Shown: positions 45,514 through 55,466 of the stretch, piece by piece
Position numbering within the stretch: the first letter of the stretch is position 1
How the letters are laid out: each line of letters opens with the position of its first letter
Assembly (NCBI RefSeq): GCF_001279005.1
Contig: NZ_LGCN01000002.1
Span: 1 to 64,000, forward strand
From: Streptomyces caelestis
Lineage (GTDB): Bacteria; Actinomycetota; Actinomycetes; Streptomycetales; Streptomycetaceae
Length of the DNA: 64,000 bases
Direction: 5' to 3'
Notes under the pieces: model-generated
What the model saw: the letters and a program-made list of their open reading frames with translations, nothing else
What the model was told of the DNA's origin: nothing
The model's database searches: none
Position numbers and translations under genes: made by a program

Positions 45514-46780
45514 GGCCCTCGCCGCGGCCGTGCTCCTCGCCCTGACCGCGGCCTGCGGAAGCCGGCTGCCGGAGAGCGACTTCGAGCACGACGACCGCTC
45601 GCCCGCACCCACCCGGAGCGCCCGCGAGCCGATCCGCGTCGGCATCGTCACCAGTGCCACCAGCCCGGTCGGCGGCAACGTCTTCACCGGCCCGCGCGAC
45701 GGGGCGAAGGCCTGGTTCGACCGGCTCAACGCGCGCGGCGGCATCGACGGCCGGCGCGTGGAGGCGCGGCTGTGCGACGACGGCGGCAGCGGCGTCGGCA
45801 ACAACGAGTGCGTGCGCAGGCTGATCGACGAGGAGAAGGTCGTCGCCCTGGTCGCCACCACCGCCCTGGACTACGCGGGCGCCCCCCGCGTCTCCCGCGC
45901 GGGCGTGCCCGACGTCGGCGGCCAGCCCATCGGCGCCGCCTACGACACCTATCCGCACCTCTACGGCGTCCACGGCAGCGAGGCGCCCAGGAACGGCACG
46001 CCCGGCTGGGACGGCAAGCTGTACGGCGGCACCGAGGTCTACCGCTACTTCAAGCGCGAGCACGGGGCCCGCACGGCCGCCGTCGTCTCCTACAACCAGG
46101 CCGCGTCCGCCGCCTACGCGCGGCTCGTCGAACGCGGCCTGAGGGCCGAGGGCTACCGGGTGGTCACCGAACAGGTCGACTTCGCGCTGCCCGACTTCCG
46201 CGCGGTGGCCGCCGACCTGAAGCAGCAGGGCGCCGACTTGGTCTTCGACGCCATCGACGGCCACGGCAACGCCCGCCTGTGCCGGGCCATGGACGACGTC
46301 GGCGCACAGGTCACCGCCAAGGTCACCAACGTGCAGAACTGGGCGTCCACCGTCGCCGAGGACTACAAGGAGGCCCCGCACTGCCGCAACGCCCTGTGGG
46401 CGACCGGCTCCAGCCGCAACTACGAGGACACCGGCCATCCGGCCGTACGCGCCTTCCGGGACGCCACCGAGGGCCTGGAGACGCACTCCCAGTGGCAGCT
46501 GGAGGGCTGGGCCGCCGCCCGCTGGTTCACCGACGCGGCGGAGTCCTGCGCCCCCACGGGCATCACGCGCGCGTGCGTCGACGCCCACGTCGGCCGCGCC
46601 CGGGGCTACACCGCGGGCGGGCTGCTGCTGCCCGTCTCGTTCCGGCCGTCGCCCGAGCCGCCGGCCACCGGCCGGGCCTGTCTGTCCGTGGCCCGTTGGC
46701 GGGACGGCGAGGGCTGGGTGTCGCAGGGCGACATGAACCGCACCTGCTTCACGGTGCCGCGACTGGCCTATGAGCCCTGA
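45482..46780 (+). CDS. LivJ-type periplasmic-binding lipoprotein
   Basis: This 432-aa extracellular substrate-binding protein has a signal ending in the lipobox LTAAC (residues about 20-24). Type-I periplasmic-binding features include IRVGIVTSATSPVGGNVFTG (about 50-69), LNARGGIDGRRVEARLCDDG, VRRLIDEEKVVALVATT and AAVVSYNQAASAAYARLVER. It is the likely ligand receptor of the Liv fusion system across the divergent promoter region, although the ligand need not be a branched-chain amino acid. Several extra Cys residues (CRNALWATG, ESCAP, RACVDAH, RTCFTVP) suggest disulfides. It starts inside the 3' end of the preceding gene. Confidence 0.85.
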   Translation: MSRHRTSRAAEALAAAVLLALTAACGSRLPESDFEHDDRSPAPTRSAREPIRVGIVTSATSPVGGNVFTGPRDGAKAWFDRLNARGGIDGRRVEARLCDDGGSGVGNNECVRRLIDEEKVVALVATTALDYAGAPRVSRAGVPDVGGQPIGAAYDTYPHLYGVHGSEAPRNGTPGWDGKLYGGTEVYRYFKREHGARTAAVVSYNQAASAAYARLVERGLRAEGYRVVTEQVDFALPDFRAVAADLKQQGADLVFDAIDGHGNARLCRAMDDVGAQVTAKVTNVQNWASTVAEDYKEAPHCRNALWATGSSRNYEDTGHPAVRAFRDATEGLETHSQWQLEGWAAARWFTDAAESCAPTGITRACVDAHVGRARGYTAGGLLLPVSFRPSPEPPATGRACLSVARWRDGEGWVSQGDMNRTCFTVPRLAYEP

Positions 46781-46870
46781 CGCCCGCCCCTTCGGGCCGG
46801 CGGCCACCGGCGGGCCCGCCCGCACGGCGGACACCCCGGCACGTCCGCCGCATCCGCCCGACCGACGCGG

Positions 46871-48562
46871 TCAACGCGGCTCGGAGCCGGCCTGCTCGCC
46901 CTCCGGCTCGGGCTGGGGCGTCACGGCCGCGTACTCCGGATGGTGCAGGTCGAACGCCGGCGACTCCGAACGGACCCGGGGCAGCGTCGTGAAGTTGTGC
47001 CGGGGCGGCGGACACGAGGTCGCCCACTCCAGGGAACGCCCGAAGCCCCAGGGATCGTCGACCTCGACCTTCTCGCCGTACTTGGCGGTCTTCCAGACGT
47101 TGTGGAGGAACGGCAGCGTGGACATGCCGAGCAGGAAGGCGCCGATGGTGGAGACGGTGTTCAGCGCGGTGAAGCCGTCCGCCGCCAGGTAGTCGGCGTA
47201 GCGGCGCGGCATGCCCTCGGCGCCCAGCCAGTGCTGCACCAGGAACGTGGTGTGGAAGCCGACGAACAGCGTCCAGAACTGGATCTTGCCGAGCCGTTCG
47301 TCGAGCATCTTCCCGGTGAACTTGGGCCACCAGAAGTAGAACCCGGCGAAGGTCGCGAAGACGACGGTGCCGAAGACCACGTAGTGGAAGTGCGCGACGA
47401 CGAAGTACGAGTCCGTCACGTGGAAGTCCAGCGGCGGCGACGCCAGCAGCACCCCGGTCAGCCCGCCGAACAGGAACGACACCAGGAACCCGGTCGCCCA
47501 CAGCATCGGTGTCTCGAAGGACAGCGACCCCTTGATCATGGTGCCGGTCCAGTTGAAGAACTTCACGCCCGTCGGCACCGCGATCAGGAAGCTCATGAAG
47601 GAGAAGAACGGCAGCAGCACCGCGCCGGTGGCGAACATGTGGTGCGCCCACACCACGACCGACAGGCCCGTGATGGCCATGGTGGCGCCCACCAGCGTCA
47701 GATAGCCGAACAGCGGCTTGCGGCTGAAGACCGGAATGATCTCGGTGATGATGCCGAAGAACGGCAGCGCGATGATGTAGACCTCGGGATGGCCGAAGAA
47801 CCAGAACAGGTGCTGCCACAGGATCGCCCCGCCGTGGGCGGCCTCGAAGACCTGCGCGCCGAACCGCCGGTCCGCCTCCAGCACCAGCAGCGCCGCCGCG
47901 AGCACCGGGAACGCCAGCAGGATCAGGATCGAGGTGAACAGCGTGTTCCAGGTGAACAGGGGCATCCGGAACATCGTCATCCCGGGGGCGCGCATCCCGA
48001 CGATGGTGGCGATGAAGTTGACCGCGCCCAGGATGGTGCCGAAGCCGGACAGCGCGAGACCCATGATCCACAGGTCCGGGCCCAGGCCGGGGGAGTACCG
48101 CATGCTGTTCAACGGCGCGTAGGCGAACCAGCCGAAGGCCGGCGGTCCCCCGGTCACCAGCAGCGAACCGAGCACGATCAGGCCGCCGAAGAGGAACAGC
48201 CAGTACGAGAACATGTTCAGCCGCGGGAAGGCCACGTCGGGCGCGCCGATCTGCAGCGGCATCAGCTCGTTGGCGAACCCCGCGAAGCTGGGGGTCGCGA
48301 ACAGCAGCAGCATGATCGTGCCGTGCAGGGTGAACATCTGGTTGAACTGCTGGTTGCCGACGAGCTGCAGGCCGGGCCGGGCCAGTTCGGCGCGCATCAG
48401 CAGCGCCATCACGCCGGCGACCAGGAAGAACACGAACGACGTGATCAGGTAGAGGTGGCCGATCTTCTTGTGGTCGGTGGTGGTCAGCCAGTCGATCACC
48501 CACCGCCCGCGCCGCGGCCCGCGCGCCGGCCGCGGCGCCGCCTGGACGGTCTGCGTCCCCAT
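46871..48562 (-). CDS. ctaD: Cytochrome c oxidase subunit I (aa3 type), stand-alone
   Basis: This 563-aa heme-copper oxidase subunit has twelve expected TM helices. Ligand motifs are complete: [15 protein letters not shown] (heme a His), [18 protein letters not shown] (CuB His and the cross-linked Tyr, about residue 257), [14 protein letters not shown] (CuB His pair) and [16 protein letters not shown] (both heme ligands). The K-channel and C-terminal loops look normal. The start at 48562 has AAGGGGC upstream. No ctaC, ctaE or bc1 genes flank it, so it is probably a second copy that must borrow other subunits. Confidence 0.94.
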   Translation of the reverse strand: MGTQTVQAAPRPARGPRRGRWVIDWLTTTDHKKIGHLYLITSFVFFLVAGVMALLMRAELARPGLQLVGNQQFNQMFTLHGTIMLLLFATPSFAGFANELMPLQIGAPDVAFPRLNMFSYWLFLFGGLIVLGSLLVTGGPPAFGWFAYAPLNSMRYSPGLGPDLWIMGLALSGFGTILGAVNFIATIVGMRAPGMTMFRMPLFTWNTLFTSILILLAFPVLAAALLVLEADRRFGAQVFEAAHGGAILWQHLFWFFGHPEVYIIALPFFGIITEIIPVFSRKPLFGYLTLVGATMAITGLSVVVWAHHMFATGAVLLPFFSFMSFLIAVPTGVKFFNWTGTMIKGSLSFETPMLWATGFLVSFLFGGLTGVLLASPPLDFHVTDSYFVVAHFHYVVFGTVVFATFAGFYFWWPKFTGKMLDERLGKIQFWTLFVGFHTTFLVQHWLGAEGMPRRYADYLAADGFTALNTVSTIGAFLLGMSTLPFLHNVWKTAKYGEKVEVDDPWGFGRSLEWATSCPPPRHNFTTLPRVRSESPAFDLHHPEYAAVTPQPEPEGEQAGSEPR

Positions 48563-48863
48563 CGCTCGCCCCTTCGCTTCTCGCCCGCCGGGCCCGCCGG
48601 GAGCCCGCGCCACATGTGCCCCCGGGCCCACGCCATGATGCTCGCCCCTGCCGGTCCCCGACGGAGGACATGGCGGATCGTGTGGTGGAAACGCGTATTT
48701 TCTGTGCGCGCCGGTCCGTGTGGTCCTGGGTGGCGGCGGAAAAGGAATGGGATCCGGGAGCACTTCCCCCGAAACTCTCCGCCGGATTTAATCGCACCCG
48801 TGGTGTGACACGCGGGAATTGAGTTCGAATACCTGCGGAAGGCGTACCGAAGCGTCCGTTCGG

Positions 48864-48880
48864 GTGACGGTCACCGTCAC
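48864..48880. promoter_or_regulatory. 17-nt palindrome in the ctaD / I78 divergent region
   Basis: GTGACGGTCACCGTCAC is a perfect palindrome (8-bp arms around C48872) in the 424-nt gap between divergent ctaD and the small gene at 48987. It looks like a dimeric regulator site. It does not match the Rex consensus TTGTGA-N6-TCACAA. The remainder of 48563-48986 shows no ORF or RNA gene that I can support. Confidence 0.45.
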
Positions 48881-48986
48881 GGACGTCTGTCGTGATCCTG
48901 TGACAGAAGTGTGACCGCCGGGGGATCCGGCCCGGTGTCCGGGCCTCCGGCTTCCCCGCTCCCGGGCCAGGGCATAGCGTGGCCGC

Positions 48987-49202
48987 ATGGCACCCATTCC
49001 GACACCCTCCGCGGAACCCCACGACAGTCCGGACGCCTACGTCGGCCTCACGGCGGACCGGGCCGAGCACCTCGCGCGCGAGCGCGGCTGGTCGACGGTG
49101 CGGGCGCTGCCCCCGGGGGCGATCATCACCATGGAATACCGCACGGGCCGGCTGAACTTCGAGGTGCGAGGCGGCCTGGTGGCACGCGCCTGGAAGGGCT
49201 GA
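48987..49202 (+). CDS. Small protein resembling peptidase inhibitor I78
   Basis: The product is 71 aa without a signal peptide. YVGLTADRAEHLARERGWST, then VRALPPGAIITMEYRTGRLN and FEVRGGLVARAWKG follow the order of I78/potato-inhibitor-I-like domains: a helix, then strands with a reactive loop and the C-terminal strand. Because it lacks a signal it may act inside the cell or have another role. There is no ribosome site; TAGCGT (48975-48980) lies 6 nt before ATG, suggesting a leaderless transcript. Confidence 0.78.
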   Translation: MAPIPTPSAEPHDSPDAYVGLTADRAEHLARERGWSTVRALPPGAIITMEYRTGRLNFEVRGGLVARAWKG

Positions 49203-49212
49203 CACACGGCGA

Positions 49213-49246
49213 CGGCCCCGGTTCCCCCGCCGGGGCCGGGGCCGTG
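49213..49246. terminator. Bidirectional terminator, I78 gene / PAP2 gene
   Basis: ACGGCCCCGG (49213-49222) pairs with CCGGGGCCGT (49237-49246) between the convergent stops at 49202 and 49260. The loop region is also GC rich, so alternative pairings exist. Confidence 0.7.
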
Positions 49247-49259
49247 GCGTGCGCGTCCG

Positions 49260-50261
49260 TCAGGGGCGGGCCGCCGACGTCGTACCGCGCGGGTGGCGCT
49301 CCGCGTGCGGCGGGCGGCGGCTGCCCGCCGGGGTGACCGGGGAGCGCTCCGCGCGGGTCGTGTGCGGCCCGGGCGCCAGACGGGCGGGCGACCGGGAGGC
49401 CGGACGGCCCGCGGCGACCGGCTCGGGAGCCGTGTCCGCGCGGCCGGTGAGCGGCGTGAGCACGACGGGCCGTCCGAGCGGGCCGGCCTTCGCGGTGCCT
49501 CCCCGACGGTCCTGCCGGCGGGCGCGCAGGGCGAGGATCCGCGTCTCCGCGCGGGCGATCACCGGCTCGAACCAGGGCAGCGCCAGCAGGATCAGCAGGC
49601 CCGCGACCCAGCCCAGGACCACATCGCTCAGCCAGTGGGTCCCGATGTAGACGGTGGACAGTCCGACCCCGAGCGAGGTCACGGCCGACAGCGCGGACAG
49701 CCAGCGGCGGGCTCTCGGGGTGGAGGCCAGATAGGCCAGGATCCCCCAGGTCACCACGGCGTTGGCGGTGTGGCCGCTGGGGAATATATCGCCGCCGAGC
49801 CACATCTCGTTCGAGCCGATCTCGGTCGCGTAGTGCGGTCCGAGGCGTCCCATGCCGTACTTCGCGGCACCCACGGTGACGTTGAGCAGCAACAGGGAGA
49901 CGCCGAGGGCGAGCAGCGGACGCAGGGTGTGCTGCCGCCAGGAGCGCCAGCCCAGCCAGGCCGCCACCATCACCGCCGTCGGACCGCGCTGGCCGAGGAC
50001 CACGTAGTAGTCGACGAAGGCGTGGATCTCGGACCACTGCTGGTAGGGGCGGAAGAACATCACCTGCCAGTCCAGCCGGACCAGCCAGGAGGTGATCAGC
50101 ACGGCCCACACGATCGCCAGATAGAAGGCCAGGGCGGCGCCGAACAGCACCACCCGGTGCCGGCTCATTCGCGGCACGCCGATGTGGGCCGGTCGTTCCG
50201 GCTCACGATCCAGCCTCGCGAACACCCGGTCCAGACGGGTGGGCTTCCGTTCGGTACGCAC
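49260..50261 (-). CDS. PAP2-family membrane phosphatase
   Basis: This 333-aa polytopic protein has the PAP2 tripartite motif: K-x6-R-like AAKYGMGRLGPHYA (about residue 135), FPSGHTANAVVTWG (about 160) and STVYIGTHWLSDVVLGW (about 203-219). Five or six TM helices are present (VVLFGAALAFYLAIVWAVL first). It probably dephosphorylates a lipid phosphate such as undecaprenyl pyrophosphate or phosphatidate. The C-terminal 75 residues are a disordered basic tail. GTG 50261 follows TAACGT by 7 nt with no ribosome site (leaderless candidate). A longer frame starts at 50336. Confidence 0.88.
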   Translation of the reverse strand: MRTERKPTRLDRVFARLDREPERPAHIGVPRMSRHRVVLFGAALAFYLAIVWAVLITSWLVRLDWQVMFFRPYQQWSEIHAFVDYYVVLGQRGPTAVMVAAWLGWRSWRQHTLRPLLALGVSLLLLNVTVGAAKYGMGRLGPHYATEIGSNEMWLGGDIFPSGHTANAVVTWGILAYLASTPRARRWLSALSAVTSLGVGLSTVYIGTHWLSDVVLGWVAGLLILLALPWFEPVIARAETRILALRARRQDRRGGTAKAGPLGRPVVLTPLTGRADTAPEPVAAGRPASRSPARLAPGPHTTRAERSPVTPAGSRRPPHAERHPRGTTSAARP

Positions 50262-50499
50262 CCAATCGACGTTACAGCGAGTGAGTGCGGGACCCCGTCG
50301 AATCAGCCTCTTTGTGATGACGATGTGATGTGGCATTCCTCTCAGGAGGAGCTTTATCGCCGGTGAATCCGCAAACCCCGGACGGCGCGGACTTCAATTC
50401 CTTTGATCATTCCGGGGAAGGGTTTTATCGCGCTTTTGAATGAGTTCACCGGGGGCTGGTGCGGAATTTCCCCGGCGCTCATCGCCCGCCCCGGGCGGG

Positions 50500-51822
50500 T
50501 CAGGGCGGACCGGAGCCGTTCAGCCAGAAGGCCCCGTACACCGCCGAGGCCGCCGCGACCGCCCCCACGACCAGCGCGGACCTGGGCGTACGCAGCCGGG
50601 CCAGGGCCAGGGCGAGGGGCAGCAGCAGGGGGAAGGCGGGCAGCAGCAGCCGCGGTTTCGAGCCGAAGTAGCTCGACGCGCCCAGGGCGAGCACGGTGAC
50701 GACCCCGGCGTACACCAGCAGGGGGAGCGGCTGGCGCTGCCGCACGCAGACGGCGTACAGCCACACCACGAGGCCGACGCCGACGACCAGTGCGAGACCC
50801 GCCGGGGCGGACGGGAGCGACGTGAACGTGCCGGCGACGAAGCGGGCGAAGGCGTACCCCCCGTCGAAGCCGTTCCGCCACCCGGCCTGCACGTCGAGAT
50901 AGCCCAGGGGCCCGCCGCCGGTCCGGTGGCCGACCCACAGGACGTAACCGGCGGCTCCGAGGGGCGCGAGGAACGCGCCGAGCACCCGGCGCAGGCGCAC
51001 GCCGGGGGCGTCCGCCGAGTGCGGAGCGCCCTTCGGAGCCCGGACGCGCCGGGCGATCACGGGAGTACCGGCGCGTTCCCCGGACCGTGCGCCGCCCTCG
51101 AGCGCCGTGCTGCGATCCCGCACGAAAGAAGCGCGGTCCCGGGAGGAGGAGCGGCCGCGCGCGAGGACGTGTCCGCGCGCGCGTGCGCGCAGGAACGGGG
51201 CGGCGCCCCCCGCCCACACCGCCGCGACCACCGCCAGCCCCACCGGACGGGTCAGCCCCGCCAGGCCCGCCAGGACGCCCGCCGTCACCCAGCGCCCCGT
51301 CAGCACGGCGTACAGCGACCACGCGGCGAGCGCGGTGAACAGGGACTCGCTGTACGCCATCGACTGAACGATCCCGACCGGCAGCACCGCCCACAGCAGC
51401 ACCGCGCACACCCCGGCCCGGCGCCCGTACACGTGGTCGGCCACCGCGAAGATCCCCCAGGCCGCCGCGAGCGAGGCGACCAGGCTCACCACGAAGCCCC
51501 CGTCGGCGTACGACAGCGGGGACACCGCCGCCACCAGCCGCTCCAGCCAGGGGAGCAGCGGGAAGAACGCCAGGTCGGAGTGCACGTCACCGCTGGGCAG
51601 CCGTACCTCGTGGCCGTACCCGGACCCGGCGACCCCCGCGTACCAGAGCGAGTCCCAGCGGGCGGTCAGCAGGGTGTACGCGTCCTTGCCGCGCGCCCCG
51701 CTCCACAGGGCCAGCACGACCAGGCCCAGGGCACGCACGGCGGCGTACCCGAGGAGCGCCGGCGCGGCCCGGCGCAGTGCTCCGGGGCGGGTCGGGACGA
51801 CGCGCACGTCGAGATCGTTCAC
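50500..51822 (-). CDS. PIG-V-like integral membrane mannosyltransferase
   Basis: This 440-aa protein has about 9-10 TM helices and an early acidic loop RWDSLWYAGVAGSGYGHE (about residues 50-67) typical of PIG-V/GT-C enzymes that use lipid-linked sugar donors. Other marks are DLAFFPLLPWLERLVAA and PVGIVQSMAYSESLFTALAA. A basic loop of about 60 residues (ARARGHVLARGRSSSRDR, about 215-275) interrupts the membrane part. GTG 51822 follows GATAAT by 7 nt without a ribosome site. The 238-nt gap to the PAP2 gene on the same strand suggests separate units. Confidence 0.8.
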   Translation of the reverse strand: MNDLDVRVVPTRPGALRRAAPALLGYAAVRALGLVVLALWSGARGKDAYTLLTARWDSLWYAGVAGSGYGHEVRLPSGDVHSDLAFFPLLPWLERLVAAVSPLSYADGGFVVSLVASLAAAWGIFAVADHVYGRRAGVCAVLLWAVLPVGIVQSMAYSESLFTALAAWSLYAVLTGRWVTAGVLAGLAGLTRPVGLAVVAAVWAGGAAPFLRARARGHVLARGRSSSRDRASFVRDRSTALEGGARSGERAGTPVIARRVRAPKGAPHSADAPGVRLRRVLGAFLAPLGAAGYVLWVGHRTGGGPLGYLDVQAGWRNGFDGGYAFARFVAGTFTSLPSAPAGLALVVGVGLVVWLYAVCVRQRQPLPLLVYAGVVTVLALGASSYFGSKPRLLLPAFPLLLPLALALARLRTPRSALVVGAVAAASAVYGAFWLNGSGPP

Positions 51823-52084
51823 GCGCCCGATTATCGACCCGGCGCGGAACCGGCCCGTCCGGCGGGCGGGCGACCCCGACGAAGGGAGTGGTGTACGCCA
51901 CACCGATCTGCCGGAGCAGTGAGAGGTCCGCCACTGGACCCCGGCTCCCACTCGCGTACTCTGACGTGTCACTCGCCGTTCGCTGCGCGGGCCGGGGACC
52001 ACCGCTCCTCTCCGGCCGAGTCACGGGGGAGTCCCCGACCCCGTGAGCCCGCCGATCGCGAGGGAACATCTGGGAGGTACGTAC

Positions 52085-53689
52085 ATGTCCGGGACGACCA
52101 CGGCCGCCGTCGCGCTGCGCCGTCGGGCGGCCGGGGCCGGTGCCAACCGCTGGGTGGTGCTCGTCGTCCTCTGCGTCAGCCTGCTGCTGGTCGCCGTCGA
52201 CGCCACCGTGCTGCACGTCGCGGTCCCCGCCGTCACCGAGGACCTCCGGCCCGGCGCGATGGAGCTGCTCTGGATCGTCGACGCCTACCCCTTGGTCTGC
52301 GCCTCGCTGCTCATCCTCTTCGGCACCCTCGGCGACCGGGTCGGCCGCAGACGCGTCCTGCTGCTCGGCTACGCCCTGTTCGGCGTCGCCTCCGGCGCGG
52401 CGGCCCTGGCGGACAACGCCCAGGTGCTGATCGTGGCGCGGGCGCTGCTCGGTGTCGGCGGCGCGATGATCATGCCGGCGACGCTGTCGATCCTGCGCCA
52501 GGTCTTCCCGGACCGGCGCGAACGGGCCCTGGCCATCGGCGTCTGGAGCGCGGTCGCCGCCGTGGGCGCGGCGGTCGGCCCGCTGCTCGGCGGCTTCCTG
52601 CTGGAGCACTTCTGGTGGGGTTCGGTGTTCCTGGTCAACATCCCGCTGATGCTGGTCAGCCTCCCGGTCGGGCGGCTCCTGCTGCCCGAGTCGAAGGGCG
52701 ACGACAACGGCCCCTGGGACGTGGCCGGCGCGCTGACGGCCGCCGCCGGACTGTTCGCGGTGGTCCTCGGCGTGAAGCGGCTCGGCGGCGGCGCCTTCGG
52801 TGTGTGGACCGTGCTGCCGCTGCTCGTGGGCGCCGGACTGCTGACCGTCTTCGTGCGCCGGCAGCGGCGCCGCGCGCATCCGCTGGTCGACCTGCGGATG
52901 TTCGCCCGGCCGGCGTTCAGCACGTCGGTGGGCTGCATCGTGCTGGCGATGCTCGCCCTGGTGGGCCTGGAGCTGATCGCGGCCCAGTACCTCCAGCTCG
53001 TGCTCGGGCTCTCCCCGCTGGAGACCGGGCTGCGCCTGCTGCCGCTGACGATCGCGGCGATGGCGGCGGGTCTGGCGGGCGCGCGGATGCTGCGCCGCTT
53101 CGGCCCGCGCCGCATGGTCTGCTCCGGCTTCTGCCTGACGGCCGCCGCGGTGGTGGTCCTGACCGCGATGGGCGGACAGGACGACTGGCCGCTGCTGCTG
53201 ACCGGTTTCGTGCTGCTCGGCTTCGGTCTGGAGACCACCCTGTTCGGGGCCTACGAGTCGATGCTCAGCGAGGCGCCGCCGGACCGGGCCGGCGGGGCGG
53301 CCGCGATCGGCGAGACCTCCTACCAGCTGGGCGCCGGCATGGGCATCGCGCTCCTCGGCAGCGTGATGAACGCGGCCTACGCGCCCGGCCTCACCGGCAT
53401 ACCCGGGGTGCCCGCGGCGGCGTCCTCGGCGGCCTCGCACTCGCTGGGGGAGGCCTACGAGGTGGCCGACCGGCTCGGCGGACCCGCCGGGGCCGCCCTG
53501 CGCCACGCGGCGCGCCACTCCTTCGTGCACGGACTGCACGTGACCCTGCTGGTGAGCGCGGGTCTGCTGCTGCTCGGTGCGGCGATGGCGCTGCGCCTGC
53601 CGCGGGCGATGCAGTGCGAGCCGCCGGCCGTGGAGGTGCCCGCGCCGCGGGAGGCCGCGGAGCGCCGGGTCTCCGAGCTGAAGGTGTGA
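52085..53689 (+). CDS. MFS drug exporter, DHA2 (14-TM) type
   Basis: This 534-aa transporter of the QacA/Mmr/LfrA group has marks LLLVAVDATVLHVAVPAVTE (motif D1, about residues 28-47), GTLGDRVGRRRVLLLGYALF (motif A, about 80-99), LGVGGAMIMPATLSILRQVF and AVGAAVGPLLGGFLLEHFWW (motif C, about 160-179). Fourteen TM helices are expected. It probably exports cationic or hydrophobic drugs by proton exchange. ATG 52085 has GGGAGGT at 52072-52078. No regulator is encoded in the divergent gap. Confidence 0.92.
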   Translation: MSGTTTAAVALRRRAAGAGANRWVVLVVLCVSLLLVAVDATVLHVAVPAVTEDLRPGAMELLWIVDAYPLVCASLLILFGTLGDRVGRRRVLLLGYALFGVASGAAALADNAQVLIVARALLGVGGAMIMPATLSILRQVFPDRRERALAIGVWSAVAAVGAAVGPLLGGFLLEHFWWGSVFLVNIPLMLVSLPVGRLLLPESKGDDNGPWDVAGALTAAAGLFAVVLGVKRLGGGAFGVWTVLPLLVGAGLLTVFVRRQRRRAHPLVDLRMFARPAFSTSVGCIVLAMLALVGLELIAAQYLQLVLGLSPLETGLRLLPLTIAAMAAGLAGARMLRRFGPRRMVCSGFCLTAAAVVVLTAMGGQDDWPLLLTGFVLLGFGLETTLFGAYESMLSEAPPDRAGGAAAIGETSYQLGAGMGIALLGSVMNAAYAPGLTGIPGVPAAASSAASHSLGEAYEVADRLGGPAGAALRHAARHSFVHGLHVTLLVSAGLLLLGAAMALRLPRAMQCEPPAVEVPAPREAAERRVSELKV

Positions 53690-53801
53690 TCCGTACCCCG
53701 TCCCGGCCGGGTGGACGTGCGGGAGGCCGCGTCGTAACGTCGCCCCGAGCCGTGACCAGCAGCGCTGGTTGATGTCCCGGACCAGCCCCGGAGGGTGCCC
53801 C

Positions 53802-54992
53802 ATGTCCGCGTCCGTGAAGCCGCCCCCCTTCGACCCCGCCGACCCCCTCGGCCTCGACGACCTGCTGGAGCCGGAGGACCTGGCCGTCCGGGACACCGTG
53901 CGCACCTGGGCCGCCGACCGCGTGCTCCCGTACGTCGCCGACTGGTACGAGAAGGGCGAGCTGCCCGGCATCCGGGAGCTGGCCCGGGAGCTCGGCGGGA
54001 TCGGCGCGCTCGGCATGTCCCTGGACGGCTACGGCTGCGCGGGCGCGAGCGCCGTCCAGTACGGACTCGCCTGTCTGGAGCTGGAGGCGGCCGACTCCGG
54101 GATCCGGTCGCTGGTCTCCGTGCAGGGGTCCCTCGCGATGTACGCCGTCCACCGCTTCGGCAGCGAGGAGCAGAAGCGGCGGTGGCTGCCGCGGATGGCG
54201 TCCGGCGAGGTCATCGGCTGCTTCGGGCTCACCGAACCCGACGTCGGCTCCGACCCCGCCTCGATGCGCACGCACGCCAGGAAGGACGGCGCCGACTGGG
54301 TGCTCAACGGGCGCAAGATGTGGATCACCAACGGGTCCGTGGCCGGTGTCGCCGTGGTGTGGGCGCGGACCGACGACGGGATCCGCGGCTTCGTGGTGCC
54401 CACCGACAGCGCCGGGTTCTCGGCGCCCGAGATCAAGCACAAGTGGTCGCTGCGCGCCTCCGTCACCAGCGAGCTGGTCCTCGACGACGTACGGCTGCCC
54501 GCCGACGCCGTGCTGCCCGGGGCGACCGGCCTGAAGGGCCCGCTCAGCTGTCTGTCGCACGCCCGGTACGGGATCGTCTGGGGTGCGATGGGCGCCGCGC
54601 GGAGCTGCTTCGAGGCGGCGGTCGACTACGCGAGGACGCGGGAGCAGTTCGGGCGGCCGCTCGGCGGGTTCCAGCTGACCCAGGCCAAGCTCGCCGACAT
54701 GGCGGTCGAACTGCACAAGGGGATTCTGCTCGCCCACCACCTGGGGCGGCGCATGGACGCCGGCCGCCTGCGTCCCGAGCAGGTCAGCTTCGGCAAGCTC
54801 AACAACGTCCGCGAGGCCATCGACATCTGCCGCACGGCGCGGACGGTCCTCGGCGCCAACGGGATCTCGCTCGAGTACCCGGTGATGCGGCACGCGACCA
54901 ACCTGGAATCGGTGCTCACCTACGAGGGCACCGTCGAGATGCACCAGCTCGTGCTGGGCAAGGCGCTCACCGGGCTCGACGCCTTCCGGTGA
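53802..54992 (+). CDS. Acyl-CoA dehydrogenase, glutaryl-CoA dehydrogenase-like
   Basis: This 396-aa flavoenzyme has FAD/substrate motifs CFGLTEPDVGSDPASMRTHA (about residues 142-161), VLNGRKMWITNGSVAGVAVV and the C-terminal catalytic Glu in LTYEGTVEMHQLVLGKALTG (about 372-391). ARYGIVWGAMGAARSCFE carries an Arg typical of glutaryl-CoA dehydrogenase-like enzymes. It may oxidatively decarboxylate glutaryl-CoA in lysine breakdown, but substrate choice is inferred. ATG 53802 has GGAGGG 6 nt upstream. It ends 36 nt from the convergent sepF-like gene. Confidence 0.9.
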   Translation: MSASVKPPPFDPADPLGLDDLLEPEDLAVRDTVRTWAADRVLPYVADWYEKGELPGIRELARELGGIGALGMSLDGYGCAGASAVQYGLACLELEAADSGIRSLVSVQGSLAMYAVHRFGSEEQKRRWLPRMASGEVIGCFGLTEPDVGSDPASMRTHARKDGADWVLNGRKMWITNGSVAGVAVVWARTDDGIRGFVVPTDSAGFSAPEIKHKWSLRASVTSELVLDDVRLPADAVLPGATGLKGPLSCLSHARYGIVWGAMGAARSCFEAAVDYARTREQFGRPLGGFQLTQAKLADMAVELHKGILLAHHLGRRMDAGRLRPEQVSFGKLNNVREAIDICRTARTVLGANGISLEYPVMRHATNLESVLTYEGTVEMHQLVLGKALTGLDAFR

Positions 54993-55028
54993 GCCTCCGG
55001 GGAGGCAGGGCCGGTGCGCGGCCCTGCC

Positions 55029-55466
55029 TCAGCTCTGGTTGAAGAAGCCGTCCGAACGGTGCGCGGCAGGCTCGCCGCTGACGACCTCGGTGTCGGCCGG
55101 GCTGAGCAGGAACACCCGGTTGGACACCCGCTCGATGGAACCGCGCAGGCCGAAGATCAGGCCCGCGGCGAAGTCGACGACGCGCTTGGCGTCACCGGCG
55201 TCCATGGCCGTGAGGTTCATGATGACGGGAACGCCCTCGCGGAACAGCTCGCCGATGGCGCGGGCGTCCCGGAAGCCGTCCGGGGTGACCGTGCCGATCC
55301 GGCGCCCCCTCTCCTCGGCGACGTCCGCGGCCACCTTGACCCGCGGATCGGTGACCCAGGCCTCGCCGGGCTCGGTCCCGTCGGAGTAGTCGTCGTCGTA
55401 GTAACGCTCGTCTTCGTTGTCGTCGACGAGGCCAAGCCAGGCACTCGCCTTGCGTACCGATCCCAT
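55029..55466 (-). CDS. SepF-family protein (cell-division paralogue)
   Basis: This 145-aa protein has a short N-terminal amphipathic segment ([20 protein letters not shown]) that in SepF proteins binds membrane, an acidic linker ([16 protein letters not shown]), and the SepF core: [40 protein letters not shown] and [20 protein letters not shown] (about residues 60-120). SepF tethers FtsZ to the membrane. Streptomyces carries several paralogues; this one, away from the dcw cluster, is probably an accessory copy. GAGGAGG precedes the ATG. Confidence 0.9.
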   Translation of the reverse strand: MGSVRKASAWLGLVDDNEDERYYDDDYSDGTEPGEAWVTDPRVKVAADVAEERGRRIGTVTPDGFRDARAIGELFREGVPVIMNLTAMDAGDAKRVVDFAAGLIFGLRGSIERVSNRVFLLSPADTEVVSGEPAAHRSDGFFNQS

